From contig JAGVVL010000022.1 in NCBI GenBank assembly GCA_018287875.1, positions 3,038,001 to 3,102,000 of the forward strand: DNA of 64,000 bases, given 5' to 3'. The position numbers were made by a program, and so were the translations under genes. A model generated the notes under the pieces. The model worked only from the letters and a program-made list of their open reading frames with translations. It was not told the DNA's origin and ran no database searches. The stretch is from Nigrospora sphaerica. Its lineage: Eukaryota > Ascomycota > Sordariomycetes > Amphisphaeriales > Apiosporaceae. The stretch's first letter is position 1, and every line of letters begins with the position of its first letter. Shown here one piece after another: positions 32,367 through 43,516 of the stretch.

Positions 32367-33431
32367 ACCAGGGCTGGGAATTGATTATGCTGTTTCATGG
32401 CGTTGGGGGTACGACTTTTGGCAAAAGGGAGATACCGATCTGTTCTGGATGCGGCTTCTTGTGGCAACCCGGGCAATAGCACCTTGCCCAGCGAGGAATG
32501 TGAGGAAAGTCCTCACGGCCACACTGCCTCCGTTGTTGCATTCTGCCGAAACCCTGGGGTGTCTCTGGAAGGCTCCTCCCACGTACTGGATGGGGACGGC
32601 CACGAATGAGGCGTCCAACGAGACCGTTCCCGCATCGCGACCCTTTAGCGGCAAGGCGGACGGAAACCCCCACGGCGCAAATCACAGTGGAGACAGCCGG
32701 GGCCCGCGGGACTGCTATCCGAACAGCCGACGAAGCTACACCGCGAGCAGAAGACGTGAAAGTAATGAGAAGAATGGTCGCCCGAAACCAAAGCCCACGC
32801 CTACTCCCTTGCTACGGACTTTCCGGCGCGGCACGGCCGATAAAGCCGAAACAAGCGGGAATCGCGGAGACGACTTGGCCCTACGTTGATATCCAGTGCC
32901 ATCTACAGAGCCCTTACAGGGTTCCCGCCACGCGTTGATGGATGCGAAGTGCACACGTCTCTCTCTGTCCCTCTCGCGCCTCCTTGTTAACGTGATTCTA
33001 AGCAGTCAACCAATTCCCGGGCGCGAGCGAGCACCGACAAATGTCTGTTTCCGGGCTCGCTGTCCAGACCACAGATGAGAGACATTCAGACCCACATGTG
33101 CCGTTTGATGACCGAAAGAACACTCTCAAAAAAAGCCCAATCGGATGGGACATAAGTGGGCAAAAGGGAAACAGAAGGATGTACATTTTGGTGCCCTTCG
33201 CCGCCGTATTATCCAAGGAGGACGCGCCACATACTAAGAGCTCCATACCCAACTCTACGAGGCTTCGCGACCCGCTTCGTGATACGAATGCTATGTTCCC
33301 GTTTCTCCGGATGCCGCCTCACCCCGGGCCCGACTGCTGCAGGATCCGACATTCTTATCTTGCCCGCCGTTACTGCCGGTTTGGGTACTTGCCGGCCCCA
33401 ATGGATTTCACAACCCAACCCGGGCTACCCC
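32367..33431. other. Intergenic region, no gene seen
   Basis: About 1.1 kb from the SMD3 3' end to the small minus-strand gene. The plus ORF 32074-32889 is just the SMD3 exon run on through its intron into 3' sequence. No repeat or RNA gene was noted. Confidence 0.45.
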
Positions 33432-33792
33432 TTACCAGCCGCGGGGGTAATAATAGGCTGAGGCGTCACGATTGCCGTAGACCTCTGGTCGCATAATTCT
33501 GTAGGTCAAAACCTGGCCTGCAAAGGTGTGAGCATAGAGGTCCCGCTCATAGGCCTCGGTCCCGGTCCCTCGCGTATTCTCACATACCGTTCGGTTGCAG
33601 TATAAGTGCGTCGTAGGCGAAGCTCCCAGAGTCGTCCAAAGCCATGTAGGACCACTGCGCTGGCTGTGGCGACGGAACAGCTAGGGGGGAAAGAGGGGGA
33701 CTGGCCTCCTTGCCGGACCTGCCGGACTTGGACTTGCCATACTTTTTCGTCTCCTTTGAGCATTCCCGATGGCGGTGCGAGTGGTGGGACAT
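33432..33792 (-). CDS. Unrecognised 96-aa protein, two exons
   Basis: Exons 33792-33588 and 33517-33432 are separated by a 70-bp intron (33518-33587) with GTATGT donor and TTTGCAG acceptor; the join is in frame (291 bp). The N-terminal half is His/Lys/Arg/Ser-rich (MSHHSHRHRECSKETKKY) and then Pro/Ser-rich. The C-terminal half is compact and aromatic: QWSYMALDDSGSFAYDALIL, then QVLTYRIMRPEVYGNRDAS and the ending AYYYPRGW. The consensus splice signals, the change from disordered to folded-looking composition, and an aromatic terminus straight after the splice argue for a real gene. No signal peptide or TM segment. I do not recognise the family; function unknown. Confidence 0.6.
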
Positions 33793-35493
33793 ACTGGAAT
33801 CCCAAGTGCCGGCGTTGACGATGACAGATTAAGGGTAGGGACAGCACTGAAGATGCCGCGCGCGGCTGTGACCTTGCGGGATGATGATGGCAGCTGCTTT
33901 TTAAGTCGTTCCCACGAAAGCCGGATGCAGTTGCATGTGTCTGCCTAGCTGCAACTATGACGGCGCGGAAAGGAAGAGCACAAGGATGTGAGTCAGCTTG
34001 AGTAGGTAGATAGCCAAGGGTGGCAACTCAGGGTAGGCGCAATTGGGAAGGTGGCTTTCTTCCGAGCAGGTATTTCTACAGATATATAGGAGGCACATTT
34101 ATTAAATACCTAGGCATACACCCAAGGGTTGTCAACCAACGACTCAGCCCAGCGGCTGCACCAACATATAGCCCAAACTGGATGACGGCATGGCGACGAG
34201 GCCTCGCGGGAGCCTGGGCCAGTACCGAGCCCCGAGTTTGTAGTGTCAAGTTCCCTATCGCGGTCCTAGAGCGGAAAAGGAAGCCGAGAAGCCAACATAT
34301 GCGTACTTACGCATGTGCCTCATGCTACTTGCCTGGTAGCGCGGGAGTCCGGACGATGTCCGCAGATCAGACCAGCGAGGCTACGCTGGCGTAACAGATA
34401 CAGCGAAACACAATCCCAACGGCTTGCAGAAAGCCATATGCAGGCTGGGCCAGCCAACAGGGCGTCGTCCCGTCAGCCCGGCTGGGCCTGGGCCTTGGGC
34501 TCTGCAAGGCTGGCGGCTTGTGGGGGGGGGGGGGGGTTCGAGCCCTTGTTGCATCTTGGCCAGCATCCTGGAGTGCGGGAGCAGTGACTAGGCAGTTTCA
34601 ACTTTTGTTTTCTTTTCTTCTCTCCGGCAGTTTTCGTTCGTGGACCGGCCGGGAGCACCGCATACACGGCGTCCCCTCCCACCCGGGTGTTCTCATTGGC
34701 CGTCCCGATGGGAGGTTCCTATGCCGAGGGCGGTCGATGCATGGGCGGAGGAAACCTTGGTTTAACGTCCCGACTGTGGAACCGGGCCCCATTGTCGGCA
34801 ATGCCCCCCTGCAATATACAGCAAACCGTTGTTGATGAACCGGGCTTGGTGATATGCGACCCGGCTGTCTCGGAAAAAGAAAAAAAAAGAAAAGAATGAC
34901 ATGTCGAATCGGGGTACGTATCTGTACCCTGTACCTATCTTAGGCCCTATCAACATGAACAATCCATTGACGAAGTGGGCTGTGCTGCTGGGCCTCCCTA
35001 CCCCTTCTCACCAGGACGCTTTTCATGACACCGGCGGCAAGTCAGGGTCCTGACACTTACAGGCTTGGGTCGAGGCCCGTTTTTCCGGTAATGTATAGCT
35101 GTGGGGGGTTGGGTTCTAGTAAGGCTTCGAGGACGCGTGCAAGCTTCCGCTCTTTACGGAGCAACGACCTGATTCGATGATTTACGACGCGGCCCAAGCC
35201 AACATGGCTGTCGAGCACCCTATGGGGTTGGTTTTCAGCGGCGGCCGAAACGGCCCACCCTCGGTAGGTGCAATCGTCGTAAGAGCTCGGAGAGCAGGGG
35301 GGAAAGGGCTATTTTGGAGGAGCCGGTTCTTAGCTGGAGAGACCGATCCTCGGCGGAGGTCCATCAGGGAAGGCGTATAAGTGGTGGGAAGCACCTTCAT
35401 GTGTGGATGGAGGTCCATACTTCCGACGTCCGCAAAGACGAGCGAAGAGAGCAAAGAAGCGCCCAACACTCAACCCCCCGCGACGACGATAAG
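33793..35493. other. Intergenic region with G15 run
   Basis: About 1.7 kb between the small gene (-) and the SDR (+), so it should hold both promoters. It contains a G15 run at 34522-34536 and A-rich sequence near 34875-34898. No supported gene, RNA or transposon was found. Confidence 0.45.
35376..35381 (+). promoter_or_regulatory. TATA-like element of the SDR gene
   Basis: TATAAG lies 118 bp upstream of the SDR ATG at 35494, at the spacing also seen for the esterase and CipC-like genes. Confidence 0.5.
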
Positions 35494-36464
35494 ATGGCAG
35501 CCCCGACGCCCACCTTCACCATTCCCGAGCGGCCGCTGACGTGGTTCATCACGGGCTGCTCGTCGGGCTTCGGGCTGGCGCTCGCGCGGCTCGTGCTCGC
35601 CAAGGGGCACCGGCTCGTGGCGTCGTCGCGCGACCCGGCGCGCACGCCGGAGCTCGTGGCCGAGGTGGAGACGCGGGGCGGGCGGTGGGTGGCGCTCGAC
35701 GTGGACGCGGCCGACGGCGCCGCCGCGCTCGCCGGCCTCGACGTCGACGTGCTCGTCAACAACGCCGGCTGGGGCCTCTACGGCGCCGCCGAGCAGTTCT
35801 CCGAGGAGGAGACGCGCCGCCTCTTCGACACGCTCTTCTTCGGCCCCTACCGCCTCACGCGCGCCGTCGTGCCCGCCATGCGCGCCCGCCGCTTCGGCAT
35901 CGTCGTCAATATCAGCAGCGCCGCCGCCCTCGGCCCCGTGCCCACCATGGCCATCTACGGCGCCGCCAAGGCTGCCCTGGACAGTGAGTAGTAAACCCCC
36001 CACCCCTCCGGCCTGTGCCGTGTAAGCCGGTCCTCGCCGTGCGGATTCTGACCCCCTGCCTCCCCCCGCCCCTTTCACCCCCAGGCGTCCACATGACGCT
36101 GGCCTTCGAGGTGCGGGATTTCAACGTCCGCGTCCTGTCGGTCAACCCGTCCACGTTCGACACGGGCATGCCCGGCGCGCTCAAGTACCAGGAGGCCCCC
36201 TTGGACAAGGACTACGAGGACAAGCCGGTCGGCAAGATGCTGGCCGTCTTGAAGGCCAACGCCATCCCCCCCAAGGGCGACTTGGACAAGGGGGTGCGCG
36301 CCATCTACGACGTCGTCATGGGCCACGGCCCCGGCGAGGGGCACCTCGACGAAAACACGCTGCCGCTCGGGGCCGCATCGCACCAGTTTATTGAGGCCAA
36401 GATTGGCCGGATGCAGCAGACGTTGGACGTCTTTGGGGACTTATGCAAGAGCTGCGACAAATAG
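35494..36464 (+). CDS. Short-chain dehydrogenase/reductase (classical SDR)
   Basis: NAD(P)(H)-dependent oxidoreductase. Exons 35494-35983 and 36085-36464 join to 289 aa; the intron is 101 bp (GTGAGT...CAG, phase 1). The cofactor loop TGCSSGFG follows the first strand WFIT. Arg residues in SSRDPART after strand 2 suggest preference for NADP. NNAG is present (VLVNNAGWGLYG). The catalytic Ser is in VNISSAAALGP and the Tyr-Lys pair in YGAAKAALDS. The C-terminal half matches fungal members related to retinol dehydrogenase-like oxidoreductases. It is cytosolic. It lies next to, and converges on, the esterase gene (176 bp gap). Substrate unknown. Confidence 0.9.
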
Positions 36465-36640
36465 GGGCGGACAGCCCGCTCGGAGACGAGTCGGGCGCAA
36501 GGGGAGCTCCAGCAGTAGTTTCGAATTGACTTCTCCGTACCTTATCCCTCGAGAACAACACCCAGGTAGACACGTATCGACTGCATACAGACGGTAGGCC
36601 TATTCAACCAGCCGCCCCTGAAAGAACTCGCCCCCTCCCA

Positions 36641-37993
36641 TTAGACGCACTGGCTGTACCCTGCCATGTTCGATCAGTATGAATTCGGGAGGGATCACAC
36701 AAGACGGGGCGTTACTTACAGTCGTTCGAGTACTTGCAGGTGAAGGGGGCCTGGCAGGTGGTCGGGCCCGTCCATCCCATACCTCCGCACTGGCCGTACT
36801 GGGGAGCGCCGCCGCCGTTGGAGGGCGGGGCCGTGGTGGTCGTCGGCGGCCTGGTCGTGGTCGTGGGCGTGGTCGGGGCCGTGGTCGGGCTGCCGCTGCC
36901 GCTGCCCGGCTTGGTGGCACCACCCGACTGGTTGCCCGCAAGAACGACGCGTTAGCCATGGGTGCCGCTGGGGATGGGCCTCGGGCCCGAAAGGGGTGGG
37001 GGGGAAGAGCGGAGATCATCCCGTTCGACCCCGGGGGGGGGGGGGTTTAAGAAAACGTACCGGGATGCCAAAGAACTTCATGTCCTCGGCGCCCATGACG
37101 ACGACCGAGTGGCCGACGCCGGTGCAGTAGATGCCCTGCAGCTGGTCGCCGAAGATGTCCTTCTTGCACTGGCTGATGGGGGTGCCGGGCTGCGACTGGG
37201 CCGGCGTCATCGAGTAGCCGTTGACGCCCGTCCACTGCTTGATGGTCTCCTCGTAGTTTTGCGGGCGCAGGATGTCGTCGACGGAGCCGTGGTAGATCTG
37301 CATCTTGGGGTACCGGCCGCTGAAGCCCGGGTACATGTCCCGCACGACCTTGGCCCACTGCTGCTGGCTGGCGCGGCTGTTGCCCTGGGCGCAGGTGCTG
37401 TTCCACGCGGCCACGCCGTTGCTCTGCGACATGAAGCAGCCCGCCGGCACGCCCGAGTAGACGATGCCGGCCACGAACATGTCGGGGTAGGTGGCCGCCA
37501 TGACGTTCTGCCGGCCTCGGCGTCAGTACGCGGCCTTTCGGGGAGGGGCTCGACTGCCACTTACCGTCATCATGGCGCCCGAGGAGCTGCCCGTCACGTA
37601 GACGCGGCTGGCGTCGGCGCCGTACTGGCTGATGGTGTAGCGGACCATGTTGGCGATGGAGTTGCTGTTGGCGCCGCCCTCGTGGGTCAGGGTGGCGCGC
37701 GACGAGACGTCCCAGCAGGTGCCGCTGTAGGGCGATTCGGGGTAGATGACGATGAAGCCGTACTGGTCGGCCAGGCGGGCGTAGGGCGTCGACTGGTAGT
37801 ACGAGTTGCCGGTGCCCTGGCAGTGGTGGATGGCGACGATGACGGGCGGCTTGGCGGCGACGCGGTCCGGCACGTAGATGAACATCTTGGCGCCCGACGG
37901 GTTGGAGCCGAAGCTGGACACCTGCCGGAGCGACGCGGCGGCCGAGAGCCGGCAGAGGGCGAAGAGGAACGTGGCGAGCACGGAGAGGATCAT
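36641..37993 (-). CDS. Secreted acetylxylan esterase (CE1) with C-terminal CBM1
   Basis: Secreted esterase that removes acetyl groups from xylan; the CBM1 tethers it to cellulose. Exons 37993-37565, 37507-37061, 36927-36720 and 36660-36641 join to 367 aa; introns are 57, 133 and 59 bp. Residues 1-20 form a signal peptide ([20 protein letters not shown]). The CE1 domain spans about 25-292 with GSSSG (Ser137), [10 protein letters not shown] (acid) and GVGHSV (His). A Pro/Thr/Ser/Gly linker at 293-334 should be O-glycosylated. The CBM1 is at 335-367 ([16 protein letters not shown] ... WYSQCV) with the Cys and aromatic residues in place. The last exon is only 20 nt and supplies YSQCV. A G13 run lies inside intron 2. 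A feruloyl esterase is a less likely alternative. Confidence 0.93.
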
Positions 37994-38929
37994 CGTGGGC
38001 GGCGGGCGTTGCTTGCGCGAGGGAAACACGAAGGGGGGAGGCTGCGCAGTATCCCGGCGGCAGGTGCCAGCCCCCAAGAACCGGCTTGGCCCCCGAACCG
38101 GTCGCCCTCTTATACGATGCCTCGGGAAGGACGACCGCGGACGGCGTGCCTCCGCTTGGCACATTCGGGGGCACGAGCGCTCCCCCCATGCCCTGCGATC
38201 CCCAGGGCCAGAGCGTGGATTCTCCGGTACAGCGTCGGGGCATCGCCCCCGACCACCGCCTTGCCCCCCCGGACGACCGGCAATGGGGTGCGATCGAAGC
38301 CTCCGAGTGGACGCCTGATTTCAGCTTTCCACCCTCGCGTCGACCCGACGGGAGGCTTGATACAAAGACGTCCCAGCTCCGGCTTTTGCCCCTTCCCCAA
38401 TTTACCGTAATTTTCCCAGTGGGCAACCATTGGCCGGCGTTATTTGCTCGCTCTTTTTGCGTCCATTCGCGGCCGTTGCTTCTTTCGTCCTTATTGGGCC
38501 TCGGAACCAACTCGCCGGGCTGGTGTGCCAATGCGGATTTTCCTCCAATTGAGGCAGGTACGTCTCCCGCGTCCTCCCCACCGGCGCCGCTTGGCACCCG
38601 TGCCGACCGTCACGAGAAGAGCATTCCGCAGAGAGCAAAAGTAGGAGGCATGAAAGGAAACCAGGTACCCACCAAGTAAAGAGGTAGGCACTCCGTATTT
38701 GTGAGTTGCGAGGTGTGCCACGCGCCAAGGCGACCCGGTACAGACACGCGTGGCGCGTATACAATTACAATGCCATGTCTAACCAAGTATCTATCCGCCA
38801 ACAGTCGCAATGCGCGCCCATGAACTACTATTATTGCCACGCCGGACTCCAAGTATATCCTGTGGGGTTGAAACCGCTGCTTGCCCAAGCTCCGACACAC
38901 GCGGGGGTGGGTTCGCTGCCGATCCCGTC
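37994..38929. other. Intergenic region, esterase promoter
   Basis: About 940 bp between two minus-strand genes. A TATA-like element is near its left end; the rest contains the 3' UTR of the transporter. No other supported feature. Confidence 0.45.
38109..38114 (-). promoter_or_regulatory. TATA-like element of the esterase gene
   Basis: TATAAG on the minus strand, about 116 bp upstream of the esterase ATG at 37993. Cellulose- or xylan-responsive regulation would be expected for this family, but I did not find a certain activator site. Confidence 0.5.
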
Positions 38930-40803
38930 TCAACCGTCGGTTTTCTCCGGCTCGCTTCTTTGGTTCTGCCGCGCCCCCTCGTGAAGACTCTTCAGCCCCG
39001 TCTTGTGCTCCTGGTGCTCCGTGCTCAGCTTCCTCTGGCCGATGAAGGGACTGAGGAGGAGACCGACGCCGCACACGGCCGTGTACATAATGTACATGGT
39101 CCGCAGGCTGCTCCAGTAGGCGTCCCTGGCGACGGCGCCCTCGTTCCCCTCGAGGGAGGCGACGAGTCCCACGCTGCCGCCGGCGTTACCCCCCGAGAGC
39201 CGGCCGGCGAGCTCGGGGCCCAGGCCCTCGAGCAGCGCGGGGTACTGCGCTTGCATCTGGTTCTGGAAGACGACGCCGCCGATGACGACCGAGATGGACG
39301 TCGCCAGCTGCCGGATGAAGCCGAAGGCCGACGTCGCCGAAGCAATGTCGCGGGGCTCCACGACCGACTGGACCGCGATCAGGGGCGCCTGGAAGTTGGG
39401 CCCGACGCCGATGCCCGCGACAATCTGGTAGAGAATGATTTTGGCCCAGTTGTGCCCCCGCGGCAGGTCGATGAAGAGACCAAAGCCCAGCGTCATGACC
39501 GACATGCCGAACACGATGGGCGGGAGGTATTTGCCCGTCTTCTTCATCCACACGCCCGTGCCGGCCGACATGAACGACAGGGCCAGCGCGTGCGGCAGGA
39601 TGTAAACGCCCGAGAGAAGCGGCGAGGCCCCCAGCACGCCCTGGAAGTAAAGAGGCAGGTAGTAACTTCCCGAGATGAAGGTGAAGCCGTGGCAGAAGCT
39701 GACGGCGTACGACAATACGCTGGTGCGGTGCTTGAACAGCCGCGCGGGAATGACGGGGAATTTGGCCACGTATTTCTCCACGAGGAAGAAGGCGACGATG
39801 GTGGAAACGCCAAAGACGATGAGGCAGATGGTGGCGGCCGAGTTCCACGCAAAGGTGACGCCGCCAAACTCGAGGCCGAACAGGAACATGAGGGTGCCGC
39901 CGATGATGAGCAGACTGCCCAGCCAGTCGATGGCAGCCACGCCCTCCTTGAAGGGGGTCCGCGGGTTGTGTAGTTTCAGCACAAAGACCAAGATGGTGAA
40001 GCCCACGGCCGAGATGGGGAGGTTCACGTAGAAGCACCATCTCCACGTCACCTTGTCGGTAAACACGCCGCCCTGCCGGCCACTGTTAGCAACGGTGCGG
40101 TACGCCGGCCAGGGGTTCCCTTCCCCCCCGGGCCAAGTCGGGGCCGGATAGAAATAAAGGAGCCAAGACGTACCAAGATGGGCCCGATGGCCGAAGCCAG
40201 CGCCCAGACCATGCCCAGCACGCCGTAGTAGATGCCGCGGGTGCGCATCGAGAAGAGGTCGCCAATGCAGATGTTGACGAGGACGACGATGCCGCCGCCG
40301 CCCGCGCCCTGGATGGCGCGGGCGGCGATGAGCATGCCCATGTTGACGCTCAGGGCGCAGAGGAGCGAGCCGACCCAGAAGACGGCGACGGCGACGAGCA
40401 GCATGACCTTGCGGCCGAAGATGTCGCTGAGCTTGCCCCACGAGGGCACGAGCGACGCGTTGGCGAGCAGGTAGGCGCTGCCGACCCACGTGTAGCCGAC
40501 GGGCGAGGCGAACTCCTGCACGATGGTGGGCACGGCCGTGGCGACGATGGTGACGTCCAGGGCGGCCAGGAAGAGGGCGCTGCAGAGGGCCAGCATGATG
40601 AGCCACGTCTGCAGCCGCGTGCGCCCGGCCTCGGGCTCCTCGGGCGTCTTGGCCTGCAGCGGCGGCGACGGCGCCGCGTCGGCGTCGGCGCCGGCGTCCG
40701 GGGCGCCGTGCGACGGCACCCTCGTGGCGCCGCCGTCGCGCTCCACGTCCCCCGAGGCCTCCCCTCCATCGGCCGCGGGGCCGTCGGTACCGCGGGCGGG
40801 CAT
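38930..40803 (-). CDS. MFS drug:H+ antiporter, DHA2 family (14 TM)
   Basis: Plasma-membrane efflux pump. Exons 40803-40174 and 40072-38930 join to 590 aa; the intron is 101 bp (GTACGT...CAG, phase 0) and its removal rebuilds antiporter motif C: [20 protein letters not shown]. The N-terminal about 55 residues are polar and Asp/Ala/Pro-rich, cytosolic. TM1 (LIMLALCSALFLAALDVTIV) carries the D-x-T motif D1 of DHA2 proteins. LSDIFGRKVMLL is motif A. Fourteen hydrophobic segments can be followed to AVCGVGLLLSPFIGQRKLS. The tail is Lys/Glu/Gln-rich. An alternative in-frame ATG at 40905 would add 34 residues. Family members export toxins, azoles or own metabolites; no biosynthetic cluster is visible here. 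Confidence 0.93.
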
Positions 40804-43516
40804 GGGGCTCGGCCCAGTCTGACAGGTCGAGATGCGAAGGATCCGGAAGCGAAGGAGGCGCGAGTGCTTGGGCTGGCCGTAGCGGGAAACGGGCAGAGGG
40901 AGCAAGCAGTCGTCGGTGGGAAAAGGGTTCCAGGCTAGCAGCCGGCGGGAGAAGCAGGAACCAGACTGACGCGCGAAAGAAGTGGGTTAGGCGGATCCGC
41001 GGCCGAGATGACTTCCATGGTGGACGGGCAGCGAGTAAAAGACCAAAAAGGAGAAGAAGAAAAGGGGAGAGCAGGGGCAAGCGGTCGTCAGCAAGAGTCA
41101 GCGAACCCAGCCAGCGAAAAACAACAACAACAAACCACCACCACCACTCTGACCCGGTGGTTATTCATCCAACACCCGGCTCGGCTCCTGCTGCTTAGGC
41201 TCCGCGACGGTGGAAAAGGCCCCAGCAGAGGCTGGGGCTGGGGAGGGGCGCCGAATCGATGATGCCATGAAGCGCCGGGTCCCCCCTTCCCACCATCCCC
41301 GTGGCCCCCGGCTATCCGGTTGGTGGATCGGTCATGGGTCGTCTTCTCGTGACAAACCGCAATGCAATGTTCGCTCGCGTCCCAAGCAGAAAAGTAGTAC
41401 ATCGTCGCCCCCCGGCCCACAAGCTGGGCCCTGGCCAACACAGTACGATGTAGTCGAAGTAGTAGTAGTGGTTTTTTTTTTTTTTTTCCTTTGCCCTGAC
41501 TGCATGCTGCCGGTTGCGAGAGACCGTTAGTACGGGTCCGAAACCCGCCCGGCCATTCTCGTTACCCGGTACCTGTGAAGGGTCCCCCATGTGCGTTCGT
41601 CCGATCCATGCCACAACGTCGTAGTACTATATACCTCAGCTCTTGGCCAGCGCAAGCTAGCGGTCGACGCCAGTAGATCAAATTTGCGCCGCATTCCCGT
41701 TGCACGGCATTCCTTTCTTTATGTAAAACCCACCCCGTTGCAACCATCTATTGGCGCTAGGTCGTCCCGGTCCGCCCTCTTGTCGCATGCTCGGCCCAGG
41801 GCTAAACGGTCCCCAGTGAGCACGGGTAATTGGCCCACCTCAGTCCAACCCCGTGTCACGCATCTGATAACAAATCTGATCACGACTGGTGTGCCTGCAC
41901 AGGATGTAGCTTAATAATCAGAGCGCGGTTGTACCTCTCCGTGTTTGTTTTTGTTTGCCAGGCGCCTACCGTCGCATACCCTACGGCGAATGCGGCTTGC
42001 GTCGTGGTTTCAGGCAACACCTTCCGGCTCAAGCCGAAACCGGCCTTGCGGCTTTCTCTATCGCGCCGCCTTCTCCTGGATACTGGAGGATCTCGCTCGC
42101 TGACATCGCGACTCACGAGGGAAAAGGATGAGCCGGTCGGTGTCCTTTGCCCCCCGTCGTTGACTCTGTCGCCTGTAACACGGGACGATAGAGCTGGCCC
42201 ATATCGTCCCCCCTGCCGCAATCGTGGCCAGTCCTCTTTCTGATGGGCCACTTCATCGCGCGCCATGCGTTTTCATTCCCACCTCCACCAACTTCCATCC
42301 CACCGGCACCATCTCCCTCCCCCATGCACACCCTCTGATACTACATCCTTTCCCTAACGGCACGTGGCAGTGTCCCCGGCTCGGTGGAGAATTTTCCTTT
42401 CCGGGGGGGGGGGGGGGGGGGGGGGTTGTCTCTGTCCCTTCTTCTGCTTTATTTTTTCTCACAATTATGCCTGTCCTCTACAGCCTTTTCTCGTTTTCGG
42501 ATATATTTTCCTAGTCTAGTCAAGGAAGCCCTGACGTCCATCTGCGGGGCTACCCCGTCTTACAGGGCCGCCTCTGGGATCGTCGGATACCATGGGCGGC
42601 CCGTACCTACATAGGCAAGGGCCAGTCGGTATGCTCGTAGAGTTTCAGGGCGCCGCTCCCGTCTACAGACAGGTCACTGCTTGTCCGGTTGGCTTGGCAG
42701 TGTCGGCTCTTTAAAAAGCCATTCAATCTTTGTGATGCCCGCTGGCTACCCATTCCAAGACCTACATGGTAGACTTGCCTTTGTGAGGCGCTCGCGGTGG
42801 TGCTGGTCTTGCTGACACATGCAGGGATGCCCGTGCCGGCGCCGGTATAGTAACCTTAGTATCGGCGTGTTGTCCAATAAGATAAACGGCGTTTTGCTAC
42901 GCGGCCTTGACCTTGGGGCATTACACCCCGGTGGGCAATTCATCCACGGCATCAAACCCGGGTGCGTCCATCAGGGGTGCTTCGATGATTGGGGGTTGCC
43001 GGAGCCTTCTTCACTCCAAGGGAAGGAATGCGGAGTACGAAGCTCTCAGCTTGATCCATAGGCATCTTCTTGTACAAGTAGATATTCCCAGGCTTGTGTT
43101 CACCTAGAAACCGGGCTTCCCTCTTCTCTATACCCCATTTCGCGGCTCGTCTTCCGCCTCTGGTGGAAAGCGCAGGGGTCACAACTATCAGGAAGTGCTT
43201 CCGTTGCAGCGCAATGCATCGCACCGGATCCTCACAGGCTTTACCAAAGTCCGTTATATTCATTCGGTTCACGCCGAAGAGCCAAACGCCATACGCCGCG
43301 CTTCAGTGCTGCCAATGCCCTCGTCTCTAATGTCGAATACCACCCAGGATCAAATACATGGCTCCAAAGAAGTTACTGAGACGAACTCGAACAACATGTA
43401 GAGCCGTGAATGTACACTCGACGGCTTAACACGACTCCTGTCCGAATTCGCTGCCTGCCCAAGCCTCTACGGCATGGTGCAGTTGCTTGTCAGGTCAAAG
43501 CGCGCACAGCATCGTG
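40804..43516. other. Long intergenic region with T- and G-runs
   Basis: About 2.7 kb. It holds the transporter promoter, a T-run at about 41472-41487, a G23 run at 42403-42425, and ORFs of poor coding character. The minus-strand ORF 42952-43272 (106 aa) has somewhat protein-like composition but no recognisable domain; I do not annotate it as a gene. Confidence 0.45.
42403..42425 (+). repeat. G23 homopolymer
   Basis: Twenty-three consecutive G residues in non-coding DNA, flanked by pyrimidine-rich sequence. It is a possible G-quadruplex and a possible assembly length error. Confidence 0.7.

Noticed and set aside
34522..34560. GGTTCGAGCCC after a G-run, tRNA T-arm lookalike
   Set aside because: The rest of a cloverleaf is missing; the match arises from the G homopolymer.
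37047..38597. 516-aa minus-strand ORF over the esterase
   Set aside because: Wrong frame of the esterase gene running through its introns and promoter; the correct frame has the signal peptide and catalytic motifs.
35494..40803. SDR, esterase and DHA2 transporter as a metabolite gene cluster
   Set aside because: No polyketide synthase, NRPS, terpene synthase or pathway regulator is present; adjacency alone is not enough.
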